Below, one piece after another: positions 17,652 through 26,310 of a stretch of 64,000 nucleotides of DNA (positions are counted from its first letter, which is position 1; each line of letters begins with the position of its first letter). Source of the stretch: Pararhizobium sp. YC-54 (GTDB taxonomy: Bacteria > Pseudomonadota > Alphaproteobacteria > Rhizobiales > Rhizobiaceae); the NCBI RefSeq assembly GCF_025847205.1, contig NZ_JAOYTH010000002.1, positions 454,952 to 518,951 of the forward strand. The letters run 5' to 3'. The notes under the pieces are model-generated. The model did no database searches. It worked only from the letters and a program-made list of their open reading frames with translations, and had not been told where the DNA came from. The translations under genes and the position numbers were made by a program.

Positions 17652-18344
17652 GTGAAAATTCCAAAACATTTCGAGCACAACATGATTTCATCCGCGGCAA
17701 GAAACGGTAAATATTCCCTCACACATATTGTCAATCTTCAGTATAGACCGACTGGAGGTTTCACGAAACGCCTCATAGATATCTTTGCGTCTCTTTCGAT
17801 CATCCTTATATTCTCTCCGATTATTCTTATGATCGCAGCACTGGTGAAATTATCGACGACAGGGTCGGTATTTTGCGGCCATACCGAGATCGGCTATGAC
17901 GGCGTATCCCTCGCCCGCTTGAAGTTTCGGATCTCTTCGCCCCGAGGGGGAGAGGACCTCGCCCAGTATCTGACAACCCAATATCTGCCAACGTCAGAAA
18001 CGCTCTGGACGCGCAAACATCAGCGGGACGCCTCGCTTCCACCCTTGGGCGCTGTCCTTCAACACCTGGGCCTGGACGGACTGCCGCAGCTCTTCAACGT
18101 CCTGCGCGGCGACATGAGCATCGTCGGGCCCTCGCCGTTGACGATGGGGGAGATCGAGCGATACGGCTCCAAGACGTCATATTACATCAAGTCGCGCCCG
18201 GGCCTGATCGGCTACCGGTTGGTGAACGGCACGGACGGCCAATATTGCCGGCGCCTGCAACTCGACCGGGATTATACGGAAAACTGGACGGTGGTAACGG
18301 ATTGCCGGGAAATCTGGCGATTTCTCACCGCTGCGCGGTATTGA
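17652..18344 (+). CDS. Polyprenyl-phosphate sugar-phosphate transferase (WcaJ/ExoY-type initiating enzyme)
   Basis: About 230 residues. A membrane hairpin segment (KRLIDIFASLSIILIFSPII) is followed by the catalytic domain with diagnostic LPQLFNVLRGDMSIVGPSPL and SRPGLIGYRLVNGTDG. This family attaches the first sugar phosphate to undecaprenyl phosphate in exopolysaccharide synthesis. The usual ...KFRTM... block is degenerate here (LKFRISSPRGGED), and the next region is shortened. GTG 17652 has AGGCAGG upstream; ATG 17682 is an alternative, and the frame opens at 17598. It lies 70 bases after the glycosyltransferase and is probably co-transcribed. No flippase or polymerase gene follows. Confidence 0.85.
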   Translation: MKIPKHFEHNMISSAARNGKYSLTHIVNLQYRPTGGFTKRLIDIFASLSIILIFSPIILMIAALVKLSTTGSVFCGHTEIGYDGVSLARLKFRISSPRGGEDLAQYLTTQYLPTSETLWTRKHQRDASLPPLGAVLQHLGLDGLPQLFNVLRGDMSIVGPSPLTMGEIERYGSKTSYYIKSRPGLIGYRLVNGTDGQYCRRLQLDRDYTENWTVVTDCREIWRFLTAARY

Positions 18345-18395
18345 CCGCTCGTCATACCCCCGGCACTGGCCCTGGCATACACGCCGCTTGCGGCC

Positions 18396-19220
18396 TTACG
18401 CGCCGGCGTCGGCCCATTCGCACCGGAAGGCCAGGATGGGTTTCGAAAATCCCTTCAGCCGGCGGCGCTTTGCCTCGGTGAAGAGATCGGCGGCGCCGTA
18501 CTCGCGAAAAATGTTTTCCGACACCAGGATCTGATCGCTGGCGGCGGCATCGCAAAGGCGAGCTGCCAGCTGCACGGTGGAACCGAACAGATCGTTGCTG
18601 TCCTCGACAGGTTCGCCGCAATCCAGTCCGATGCGGATATGAAGGGGTTCGGCATTGCCCAGATTGTACCGTTCAAACCCCTGCTGGATCGCCCTCGCGC
18701 AATCGACGGCCTGGGCGATCGAGGCGAAGGTCGCCATGACGCCGTCGCCGGTGTGCTTCACCTCGCGGCCGGAAAATTGTTCAAGGCATCTGTGCACCAC
18801 GGCGTCGTGCGCCCTGACCAGTTCGGTCGCCATCCGATCCCCGAGGCGCGCCGTCATCGCGGTCGAGCCGACGATGTCGGTGAACAGGATAGCCCGGTGG
18901 CCGGAGTCCATTTCGGCCAAGGATTGTCCCCGCGGAGGCTCCGGGTCGTATATCCGGCCAAGAAACGCCTCGACCGCCGACAGGGCGACTTCGACGACCT
19001 CGCCGGCGACAAAGCCGTGCGCCTGGCGGTGCACGCATTGGGCGGTTTCGGCGTCCGGCGCGTCCACCAGGCAAAATGCGGTTCCACGTCGCTGGTCGAA
19101 CCAGTAGGTCAGAAACTTGACGCCATACTGGTCCTGAATCTCAAGATCCTTGCTATGTGCCTCGGCAACGTCTGCGGCCGTGGTTCCCGTCAGGTCATGC
19201 CGGTCCATGAAAATAGGCAT
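18396..19220 (-). CDS. DUF4242 domain fused to class III adenylate/guanylate cyclase
   Basis: A 274-residue protein. Residues 1-90 form a DUF4242 domain (MPIFMDRHDLTGTTAADVAEAH ... VKFLTYWFD). Residues 105-270 form a class III cyclase homology domain with metal-binding D115 (ILFTDIVGST) and D159 (KHTGDGVMATF), and R221 in QLAARLC. The catalytic Asn normally found in VNxAAR is replaced by Gln (FGSTVQLAARL), so activity may differ. No membrane segment is seen. ATG 19220 follows GGGAG; the frame extends to 19328 without support. It is convergent with the sugar transferase gene. The signal sensed is unknown. Confidence 0.85.
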   Translation of the reverse strand: MPIFMDRHDLTGTTAADVAEAHSKDLEIQDQYGVKFLTYWFDQRRGTAFCLVDAPDAETAQCVHRQAHGFVAGEVVEVALSAVEAFLGRIYDPEPPRGQSLAEMDSGHRAILFTDIVGSTAMTARLGDRMATELVRAHDAVVHRCLEQFSGREVKHTGDGVMATFASIAQAVDCARAIQQGFERYNLGNAEPLHIRIGLDCGEPVEDSNDLFGSTVQLAARLCDAAASDQILVSENIFREYGAADLFTEAKRRRLKGFSKPILAFRCEWADAGA

Positions 19221-19582
19221 CTGCGCGCTCCCGCCCCGAGCCCTGCATCTGTTGCAAGGTTTCATTCTACGGTGTGGAGACAGTTCCGTCCATCTTTTAG
19301 AGCCAACTAATGAACAAGGGGAAAACATGGACGTCCTCCCCTTGCCTTCTTGTATCTTGCCGTCTTGCCGGTCAGTCGCTCAGGCCGCGTAGCGGGGGCG
19401 CTGCTGCGATCGCCGTGTCTGCCTTGAACGGCTTGTCTCATCCAGCTTGAAGCGGGCAAGCAGGGTCTGCAACTGGCGGAACTGCGGCGCCAGAATCGAT
19501 CGCCGCAGCTTGAAGCCGCCGTCCCGCCACAGCGGCCAAACGACTTTCAGCTTGAACCTTTCGCATCCGGCCTCTATCTCCG
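19221..19582. other. Intergenic region upstream of oligopeptidase B
   Basis: About 360 bases between the divergent cyclase and protease genes. A 77-codon minus-strand ORF (19380-19613) overlaps the protease start and has no good support. Nothing else is recognised. Confidence 0.4.
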
Positions 19583-21709
19583 ATGGACACCCCTCGCATT
19601 TTCCCGGAGACATCCTTGTCCATTTTCAAGAACCTGCCGCCCGCTCCCGTCGCCCCGAAGAAGCCAGTGACGGACATCCGCCACGGCATTGCCCGGACGG
19701 ACGATTATGCCTGGCTGCGCGCCGGCAACTGGCAGGCGATGTTCAAGGATCCTTCGATCCTCGACCCCGAAATCCGCACGCATCTGGAAGCCGAGAACGC
19801 CTATATGAAGGCGGCGATGTCTGACACCGAGGCGCTGCAGAAGACGCTGTTTGCCGAAATGAAGGGGCGTATCAAGGAAGACGATAGCTCGGTGCCGATG
19901 AAGGACGGGCCATTTGCCTATGGCACCTTCTTCGTTACCGGCGGCGAGCAGCCGCGTTATTTCCGCATTCCGCGCGATGGGGGGGCACGCACCGTCCTTC
20001 TTGACGGCGACAAGGAAGGCGACGGCAAGGCCTATTTCCGCCTCGCCGGCATCGACCACTCGACCGACCACAGCCGCGGCCTTTGGGGCTATGACGACAA
20101 GGGCTCGGAATACTACACCTTGCGCGTCCGCGATCTTGCAACCGGCGAGGATCTGGCCGACGTCATCGAAAACACCGGCGGCGGCGGCGCCTGGGCGCCG
20201 GACGGCAAGAGCTTCTTCTACACCGTGCTCGACGACAACCATCGGCCGTCGAAAATCTTCCACCACATCGTCGGCACGCCGCAGAGTGACGACCGGCTGG
20301 TCTATGAGGAAGAGGATCCGGGCTTCTTCATGGGCGTCGGCGGCTCGATGCTCGACGACTTCATCTACATCGACATCCACGACCATGAGACCAGCGAATA
20401 CTGGCTGCTGCCGACCTCCGATCTCACCGGCAAGCCGCAGCTGGTCGCCGCGCGCGAGACAGGGCTCGAATACTCGCTGACCGAAGGCGCAGATGTCTTC
20501 TACATCCTGACCAACGCCGACGGCGCCAAGGATTTCAAGATCATGCAGACGCCGGTTGACAAACCGTCGCGGGAAAACTGGACCGACGTCGTGCCGCACA
20601 CGCCGGGCCGGCTGATCATCAGCCACATGGCCTTTGCCCGCCATCTCGTCTGGCTGGAGCGGGAAAACGGCCTGCCGCAGATCAAGATCCGCGATCGCCG
20701 TACCGGCGAGGAACATTCGATCGCCTTTGCCGAGGAAGCCTATTCGCTCGGACTGTCGGGGGCCGGCGAATACGACACCGACGTCATCCGCTTCTCCTAT
20801 TCCTCGATGACGACGCCGAGCCAGCTCTACGACTACGATATGGCGACGCGCGAGCGCACGCTCCTGAAGACGCAGGACGTGCCGTCCGGTCACAATCCCG
20901 ATGACTATGTCACCCGCCGGGTCATGGCGCCGGCATGGGACGGCGCCGAGGTTCCGGTCACCCTGCTCTACCGCAAGGACACCCCGCTCGATGGTTCGGC
21001 ACCCTGCCTGCTCTATGGCTACGGCGCCTATGGCATTGCCATTCCGGCCTCGTTCAACACCAATTGTCTGTCATTGGCCGACCGCGGCTTCGTCTATGCC
21101 ATCGCCCATATCCGCGGCGGCAAGGACAAGGGCTTCCAGTGGTACGAAGACGGCAGGATGGAGAAGAAGACCAACACCTTCAAGGACTTCATCGCGGCAG
21201 CCGACTATCTGAATCAACAGAAGTTCACGTCCTACGCAAACATCGTCGCCGAGGGCGGATCGGCCGGCGGCATGCTGATGGGGGCGATCGCCAACATGGC
21301 GCCGGAGAAATTCAAGGGCGTCATCGCCGCCGTGCCCTTCGTCGATGTGTTGAACACCATGCTCGACGACACTCTGCCGCTGACGCCGCCGGAATGGCCG
21401 GAATGGGGCAATCCGATTGCATCGAAGGAAGCCTATGAGCGCATGGCCGCCTATTCGCCATACGACAACGTCACGGCAAAGCCCTATCCGGCGATCCTGG
21501 CGCTCGGCGGCCTGACCGACCCGCGCGTCACCTATTGGGAACCGGCCAAATGGGTTGCCAAGCTGCGTGAAAACACCACCGGCTCCGAACCGATCCTGAT
21601 GAAGACCAACATGGACGCCGGCCATGGCGGCGCATCCGGCCGCTTCCAGCGGCTGGAGGAAATCGCGTTCGAGTACGCGTTTGCGATCAAGGTGGCGGGG
21701 AAGATGTAA
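19583..21709 (+). CDS. ptrB: Oligopeptidase B (S9A prolyl oligopeptidase family)
   Basis: A 708-residue serine peptidase that cleaves short peptides after basic residues, usually in the cytoplasm. The N-terminal part (VTDIRHGIARTDDYAWLRAGN) and central propeller precede the hydrolase domain. The triad is visible: S560 in EGGSAGGMLMGA, D646 in GGLTDPRVTYWEP and H681 in DAGHGGASGRF. The oligopeptidase B block AIAHIRGGKDKGFQWYEDG is also present. ATG 19583 gives a slightly longer N-terminus; TTG 19616 (LSIFKNLPPAP) has GGAGA at ideal distance and may be the true start. Downstream lies an inverted-repeat element. Confidence 0.93.
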   Translation: MDTPRIFPETSLSIFKNLPPAPVAPKKPVTDIRHGIARTDDYAWLRAGNWQAMFKDPSILDPEIRTHLEAENAYMKAAMSDTEALQKTLFAEMKGRIKEDDSSVPMKDGPFAYGTFFVTGGEQPRYFRIPRDGGARTVLLDGDKEGDGKAYFRLAGIDHSTDHSRGLWGYDDKGSEYYTLRVRDLATGEDLADVIENTGGGGAWAPDGKSFFYTVLDDNHRPSKIFHHIVGTPQSDDRLVYEEEDPGFFMGVGGSMLDDFIYIDIHDHETSEYWLLPTSDLTGKPQLVAARETGLEYSLTEGADVFYILTNADGAKDFKIMQTPVDKPSRENWTDVVPHTPGRLIISHMAFARHLVWLERENGLPQIKIRDRRTGEEHSIAFAEEAYSLGLSGAGEYDTDVIRFSYSSMTTPSQLYDYDMATRERTLLKTQDVPSGHNPDDYVTRRVMAPAWDGAEVPVTLLYRKDTPLDGSAPCLLYGYGAYGIAIPASFNTNCLSLADRGFVYAIAHIRGGKDKGFQWYEDGRMEKKTNTFKDFIAAADYLNQQKFTSYANIVAEGGSAGGMLMGAIANMAPEKFKGVIAAVPFVDVLNTMLDDTLPLTPPEWPEWGNPIASKEAYERMAAYSPYDNVTAKPYPAILALGGLTDPRVTYWEPAKWVAKLRENTTGSEPILMKTNMDAGHGGASGRFQRLEEIAFEYAFAIKVAGKM

Positions 21710-21735
21710 GGCGGCTTGCTTGCCCCCCCGCGGGA

Positions 21736-21881
21736 GCAGGGCTATCGCATGTGGATCGAAGGCCGCCACGGCAGTCTCCCTCTTCTCCCCAGCGGGGAGA
21801 AGTGCCGAGCGTATGCGAGGCGATGAGGGGGTGCTCCGGCAAACTCGGAGCGGGCCGCTCGCCCATATGCGATAGCCCTGC
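21736..21881. repeat. Intergenic inverted-repeat element with RIME-like segment
   Basis: Bounded by GCAGGGCTATCGCAT (21736-21750) and its exact inverse ATGCGATAGCCCTGC (21867-21881). Inside is a small palindrome TTCTCCCC/GGGGAGAA like the small one in the RIME copies, then GATGAGGGGG. It fills the gap between ptrB and the DUF1697 gene. Confidence 0.7.
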
Positions 21882-21956
21882 CCTCAAGGGAGAAGAGAGA
21901 ATTCTCAAACCTGTCGTATACTGGGACCTGCATCTGCTATCGTCGGGAGAGGCCGC

Positions 21957-22484
21957 ATGTCCGTCCATATCGCCCTGCTTCGCGCCGTCAATGTCGGTGG
22001 GACCGGCAAACTTGCCATGAGCGACCTGAAAGCGCTGTGCGAGAAAGCCGGTTTCGAAGACGTGAAAACCTATATCCAGAGCGGCAATGTTTTGTTTCGG
22101 TCGCAACTCTCCGCCGAAAAGGCCGGCAAGGCTCTGGATGACGCGCTTGCCAAGCTGATGGGCAAGGCGCCGGGCGTGATGGTCCGCAGCCGCAAGCAAC
22201 TGGAAACCATCGCTGAAAACAATCCCTTTGCGGATGCCAAGCCGAACTACCTGATGGTCAATTTCCTGCCGGAGGAAGCGCCTGCCGATGCGCTGGACAA
22301 ACTCGTCGCGCCGGATGGCGAAGAGGTGCATGCCGCAGGCCACGAAATCTACGTGCATTATCCCAACGGCTCCGGCCGCTCGAAACTGAAGCTGCCGGCG
22401 CTGAAACAGGCCACATCGCGCAATCTCAACACGGTGCGGAAGCTGGCGGAGCTTGCGGCGGAGATGGAAGACGCAGGCGACTGA
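21957..22484 (+). CDS. DUF1697 domain protein
   Basis: A 175-residue protein of the DUF1697 family, whose members start with a short ALLRAVNVGG block, here HIALLRAVNVGGTGKLAMSDLK. Other family features present are AGFEDVKTYIQSGNVLF and, near the end, SKLKLPALKQATSRNLNTVRKLAEL. The function is unknown in the family. GGGAGAGG precedes the ATG. The stop codon's last A is also the first base of the palindromic element at 22484-22747. Confidence 0.9.
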   Translation: MSVHIALLRAVNVGGTGKLAMSDLKALCEKAGFEDVKTYIQSGNVLFRSQLSAEKAGKALDDALAKLMGKAPGVMVRSRKQLETIAENNPFADAKPNYLMVNFLPEEAPADALDKLVAPDGEEVHAAGHEIYVHYPNGSGRSKLKLPALKQATSRNLNTVRKLAELAAEMEDAGD

Positions 22485-22747
22485 TACCAAGTCTCGATGA
22501 TAGAGGCCTATAGGACAGGCTCGATCGGATTTTCTGGCTAGGAGAGGTCCGCGGAGCGATGCCCATGCATCGGTCAAGGACCGCGACGCCGCCAGAAAAG
22601 CCGAGAAGCCTGCCGAAGGTGGCCCATGGCTGGTCTCTGGCGTTGTTGCGCCGCTTGCCCGATGCGGCAGCATCGCGCTGCGCACCGCGCCTAGCCAGAG
22701 ATCAGCCATGGGCCATCCTATAGGTCTCTATCATCGAGACTTGGTAT
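22484..22747. repeat. Structured palindromic intergenic element A
   Basis: About 264 bp with 32-base terminal inverted repeats (22484-22515 and 22716-22747, one mismatch; they begin ATACCAAGTCTCGATGATAG). Nested inside are a 14 bp stem (22525-22538 with 22591-22604), a core hairpin (22546-22582) and a 20-base arm pair (22621-22640 with 22695-22714). The core reads GGTCC, GCGGAG, CGATGC/GCATCG, GTCAA, GGACC. Element B at 39176-39448 shares this layout and the core loop but not the stem sequences. Confidence 0.85.
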
Positions 22748-22906
22748 AAATTGTCCCGGGCGTCGGGCAACGCAGTGGCATGTTTGTGGATAACGCAGTG
22801 GTCCGTTTGCAGATTGAGACAATCCTAACGAATTGTTTAATCCTTACAACATTAGAGACCAATAACATTCCCCTTTAATTGCCAGTCGTTCTTTGGGGGA
22901 ATAGCT

Positions 22907-24229
22907 ATGCGGCGGCCATTAAAGGCATATATCAGTAATTTTCTTGGCGACGAAAAGGGGAATTTTGCCACTCTGACTGCGATCGCTTTCGTTCCTGTCA
23001 TTGGGGCCGCGGCCATGGTGCTTGACCTTGGAAGCGCCTATCTGGAAGCGGCGAAAATACAGGGAGCGCTTGATAGCGCGGCCCTTTCGGCGGTCAGATC
23101 CTACGGAGAAGGTTCCAGCGAAGAAGAAACGGCCAAGGAAGCGAGCCAGCTTTTCTTTGGCAACTTTGCTGTTCCGGCAAATTCCGAGCCGCTTGCCGAA
23201 GGCGAGAACTTGTCGGGTTTCAGCGTGACGCTCGTTCACGGCGCGCTCGAAGATACGGCAACCGCGCAGTATGCCTTCAACTACAAACCATTGTTCCTGG
23301 AGCGGCTTCCCTTCGAAATCAGCAAACACGCCGTTGCAGCCCGTGTGCCTGGAATAGAGGCGTGCATTCTGGCCCTGCACCCGACGAAATTCCGGTCATT
23401 CGAGGTCAGCGGCAGTGCGGATATCGATATGAGCGGCTGTACCATCACGGCGAATTCCACCGACGCACAGGCGATCTATGTCGGCGGCTCGGGCCAGCTG
23501 AAAGCCGAATGTCTGTTTGCTGCCGGCGGCATCTCGATTGACTCCACTGCAGTGCAGCTGGCCTGTGAGGCTCCGCTTGAGAACGGTCCACAGGTTGCAG
23601 ACCCGTTCAAGTACAAGAAGCTACCGGTTGCCGGCACATGGACCAGCCTTGCAGGCTGCGGCCAGAATTTTGTCGCTGGCGGCGGCGGCAACGGAAACTG
23701 CAATGGTACGGGCAAGACCCCGAACGGCAACAATGCCGGCTATGTCGTCACCTTGAAGCCAGGGACCTATGAAAGCCTCGAACTGAAGGGCGCAATCAAG
23801 CTGGAGCCGGGCTCCTACATCATCGATGGCGGCTCTCTGCAGTTGACCAGCCAATCGGTGGTGACCGGTCAAGGCGTGACGTTTTTTCTGCTCAACCATG
23901 CCAATCTGGTGATTCACGGCGGCGCAACGTTTCACATCTCGCCATCCCTTGCGGGAGACTGGGCCGGATTTTCGATCGTGACAGAGCATGGGAACACGGA
24001 ACCGGCCGTGATCAACGGCAACAGCTCGTCCTCGCTGACCGGGATAATCTACATGCCGGATACGCAGGAAATCCAGTATTCCGGAAACGGCGCCACGAGC
24101 GGCGAATGCATTCGCCTGGTCGCGCAGGAGATCACCCTGACCGGAAACAGCTATTTCAAAATGAATTGCGATCCGGAGCTGGCCAACACGAAAATCAACA
24201 ATCCCGGTGCTATCCGCCTCGTGCAATAG
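22907..24229 (+). CDS. TadG-like pilus assembly/secreted protein (TadE/G N-terminal domain)
   Basis: A 440-residue protein. The N-terminus (FLGDEKGNFATLTAIAFVPV ... AAMVLDLGSAYLEAAKIQGA) is the membrane-anchored TadE/TadG domain of Flp-pilus loci. The rest is exported, rich in Gly, Ser and Asn, and includes repeated short strands (KPGTYESLELKGAIKLEPGS; LQLTSQSVVTGQGVTFFLLN) suggestive of a beta-helix. Cys residues (CILALHPT, SGCTITA, KAECLF, GCGQNF, GNCNG) could form disulfides. No other tad or flp gene is nearby, so it is an isolated copy. It lies downstream of element A. Its role in the cell is not clear. Confidence 0.82.
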   Translation: MRRPLKAYISNFLGDEKGNFATLTAIAFVPVIGAAAMVLDLGSAYLEAAKIQGALDSAALSAVRSYGEGSSEEETAKEASQLFFGNFAVPANSEPLAEGENLSGFSVTLVHGALEDTATAQYAFNYKPLFLERLPFEISKHAVAARVPGIEACILALHPTKFRSFEVSGSADIDMSGCTITANSTDAQAIYVGGSGQLKAECLFAAGGISIDSTAVQLACEAPLENGPQVADPFKYKKLPVAGTWTSLAGCGQNFVAGGGGNGNCNGTGKTPNGNNAGYVVTLKPGTYESLELKGAIKLEPGSYIIDGGSLQLTSQSVVTGQGVTFFLLNHANLVIHGGATFHISPSLAGDWAGFSIVTEHGNTEPAVINGNSSSSLTGIIYMPDTQEIQYSGNGATSGECIRLVAQEITLTGNSYFKMNCDPELANTKINNPGAIRLVQ

Positions 24230-24304
24230 CGAAACGACGGCTGGGGCTCGACGGGATTGAGTGTCTGCACCGGCTTCCGATCCCGGTGTGCGGCGAAAAA
24301 CCGG

Positions 24305-24568
24305 TCACCGATATTTGACAGCGAGACCCTCGATCCATTGGTCCATGTCCTCGTCAGAGATATTTGGTCGAGGATCATCCAACGAGGCCTTGATGCGCGC
24401 CCGAACGGACGCCACCGCCTCTTCGTGCTCCCGTTCGTCGGCCAGAAAAAGCTTCATGGCCGCTTCCAGCACATCGCTTGACGAGGCATAAAGACCCGCA
24501 TCAACACGGTTGTTGATGACTTCGACCAGCTCCTCGGCCGGGAGCGTAATGTTGAGTTTCTCGTTCAT
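24305..24568 (-). CDS. ParD-like ribbon-helix-helix antitoxin (no toxin partner beside it)
   Basis: An 87-residue protein with an N-terminal ribbon-helix-helix (KLNITLPAEELVEVINNRVDAGLYASSSDVLEAAM, spanning residues 4-38) typical of ParD/CopG antitoxins. An acidic helical tail (HEEAVASVRARIKASLDDPR) follows, of the kind that wraps the toxin. In parDE operons the toxin gene follows directly; here only 75 bases separate the stop from the convergent tadG-like gene and no ParE reading frame is present. It is an orphan antitoxin, perhaps a remnant or a free regulator. Confidence 0.82.
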   Translation of the reverse strand: MNEKLNITLPAEELVEVINNRVDAGLYASSSDVLEAAMKLFLADEREHEEAVASVRARIKASLDDPRPNISDEDMDQWIEGLAVKYR

Positions 24569-24660
24569 GGCGCAATCTCCGTCGTGAAACCAAAATAAGC
24601 GAGAACGCCAGTGGTCGCAACGCCCTTGCCGCAGACCGGCCGTGCCCCTACCTTAGATAC

Positions 24661-26166
24661 ATGACATCGACTGTGTACGAAAAAATGGCAAATGCCGCGC
24701 CGATCCCCTTCGACAACAGCTATGCTCGGCTGCCGGCGCATTTCCACGCCGCCGCCAATCCGACGCCGGTTTCCGAGCCGTGGCTGATCAAGCTCAACCG
24801 GCCGCTTGCCGAGGCGCTTGGTCTTAATGCCGATGCTCTTGAACGCGAGGGTGCGGCGATCTTTTCCGGCAATGTGATCCCTGAGGGGGCCGAGCCGCTC
24901 GGCATGGCCTATTCCGGGCATCAGTTCGGCCAGTTCGTGCCCCTGCTTGGCGACGGGCGGGCGATCCTGCTTGGCGAAGTCATCGGCAAGGACGGTGTCC
25001 GCCGCGATATCCAGCTGAAGGGTGCGGGCAAGACGCCCTATTCGCGGCGCGGCGACGGGCGCGCGGCGCTTGGCCCCGTTTTGCGCGAATATATCGTCAG
25101 CGAGGCGATGTTTGCGCTCGGCATTCCCACGACGCGGGCCTTGGCGGCCGTCGTCACCGGCGAGCCGGTCTACCGCGAGCGGGTTTTGCCCGGCGGGGTC
25201 ATCACGCGTGTGGCGGCAAGCCATATCCGCGTCGGCACGTTCCAGTTCCTGGCGGCGCGTGGCGACACCGAGGGCCTGAAGGTGCTGGCGGATCATGTCA
25301 TCGACCGGCATTATCCCGAACTCAAGGGCAGCGAACGCCCATACCTGGCGCTGCTTGAAGCCGTGATCGAGCGACAGGCTTTCCTGATCGCCCGCTGGCT
25401 TTGCGTCGGCTTCATCCACGGCGTGATGAACACCGACAATTGCGCGGTGTCCGGCGAAACCATCGATTTCGGCCCCTGCGCCTTCCTTGACGCCTATGAT
25501 CCCGCCAAGGTGTTTTCCTCGATCGACCAGGGCGGACGCTATGCCTATGCCAGCCAGCCGGCGATCGGCCGGTGGAACATGGCGCGGCTTGCCGAAACGC
25601 TGCTGCCGCTCCTCGATCCGGACCCCTCCGAGGCGGTCAATCTCGCCAATGATGCGATTGCCGGCTATGGGCTGCGGTTTCAGAACCACTGGCTTGCCGG
25701 CATGAAGGAAAAGATCGGTCTTTACGCGGAAGAAGACGGCGACCTCGACCTCGTCCAGGGGTTGTTGAGCGCCATGCACCGCAATGAAGCCGATTTCACC
25801 CTGACGTTCCGCAGGCTGTGCGATGCGGCCGAGAGCAGCGCCAACGACGGCCCGCTGCGCGAACTGTTTGGCAACGCCGCCGATATCGATACCTGGCTTC
25901 TCGCCTGGCGCGAACGGACCGGCCGCGAAACCTTGCCGGATACACAGACGGCGGCTGCGATGCGCTCTGTCAACCCGGCCTTCATCCCGCGCAACCACCG
26001 CATCGAACAGGCAATCCGCGCGGCCGAAGACGACGGCGATTTCTCGCTGTTCGAGGCGTTGAACGACGTTCTGGCAAAGCCCTATGAAGAGCAGCCGGCC
26101 TTCGCAGCCTATGCCACGCCCCCGGCACCTTCGGAGGAAGTGTTGCGAACCTTCTGCGGGACGTGA
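24661..26166 (+). CDS. selO: Protein adenylyltransferase SelO (YdiU/UPF0061 family)
   Basis: SelO is a pseudokinase-fold enzyme that transfers AMP from ATP to Ser, Thr or Tyr of proteins, with links to redox stress. The 501-residue protein has the family blocks AYSGHQFGQFVPLLGDGRA, QLKGAGKTPYSRRGDGRAAL, REYIVSEAMFALGIPTTRAL and HGVMNTDNCAVSGETIDFGP, the last holding the metal-binding Asn and Asp. The C-terminus ends EEVLRTFCGT; family members often end with a conserved Cys near the tail, and one is present. ATG 24688 is an alternative start. It is monocistronic by spacing. Confidence 0.93.
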   Translation: MTSTVYEKMANAAPIPFDNSYARLPAHFHAAANPTPVSEPWLIKLNRPLAEALGLNADALEREGAAIFSGNVIPEGAEPLGMAYSGHQFGQFVPLLGDGRAILLGEVIGKDGVRRDIQLKGAGKTPYSRRGDGRAALGPVLREYIVSEAMFALGIPTTRALAAVVTGEPVYRERVLPGGVITRVAASHIRVGTFQFLAARGDTEGLKVLADHVIDRHYPELKGSERPYLALLEAVIERQAFLIARWLCVGFIHGVMNTDNCAVSGETIDFGPCAFLDAYDPAKVFSSIDQGGRYAYASQPAIGRWNMARLAETLLPLLDPDPSEAVNLANDAIAGYGLRFQNHWLAGMKEKIGLYAEEDGDLDLVQGLLSAMHRNEADFTLTFRRLCDAAESSANDGPLRELFGNAADIDTWLLAWRERTGRETLPDTQTAAAMRSVNPAFIPRNHRIEQAIRAAEDDGDFSLFEALNDVLAKPYEEQPAFAAYATPPAPSEEVLRTFCGT

Positions 26167-26208
26167 GCAGGAGCAGCTTGCTCTTCATCCATAGGACACG
26201 ACAGCATC

Positions 26209-26310
26209 GGGAATACCCCCCTGCCCTGCCGGGCATCTCCCCCTCAAGGGGGGAGATTGGCGCGGAGCTGGCCTCTTGCTCCCGATCTCCCCCCTTGAGG
26301 GGGGATTCCC
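26209..26310. repeat. Palindromic intergenic element with two inverted hairpins
   Basis: Bounded by GGGAATACCCC and GGGGATTCCC. It contains two hairpins that are near inverses of each other, ATCTCCCCC/GGGGGAGAT (26235-26257) and ATCTCCCCCCTTGAGGGGGG (26285-26304). It lies between selO and the glucose dehydrogenase gene; the remaining 290 bases downstream hold no recognised feature except the presumed promoter. Confidence 0.7.

Noticed and set aside
19380..19613. A 77-codon minus-strand ORF upstream of oligopeptidase B
   Set aside because: It overlaps the protease start, lacks a good ribosome site and shows no recognisable domain.
24230..24304. A ParE toxin or remnant after the ParD gene
   Set aside because: All three minus-strand frames were read; none resembles ParE, and the space is too short for a toxin gene.
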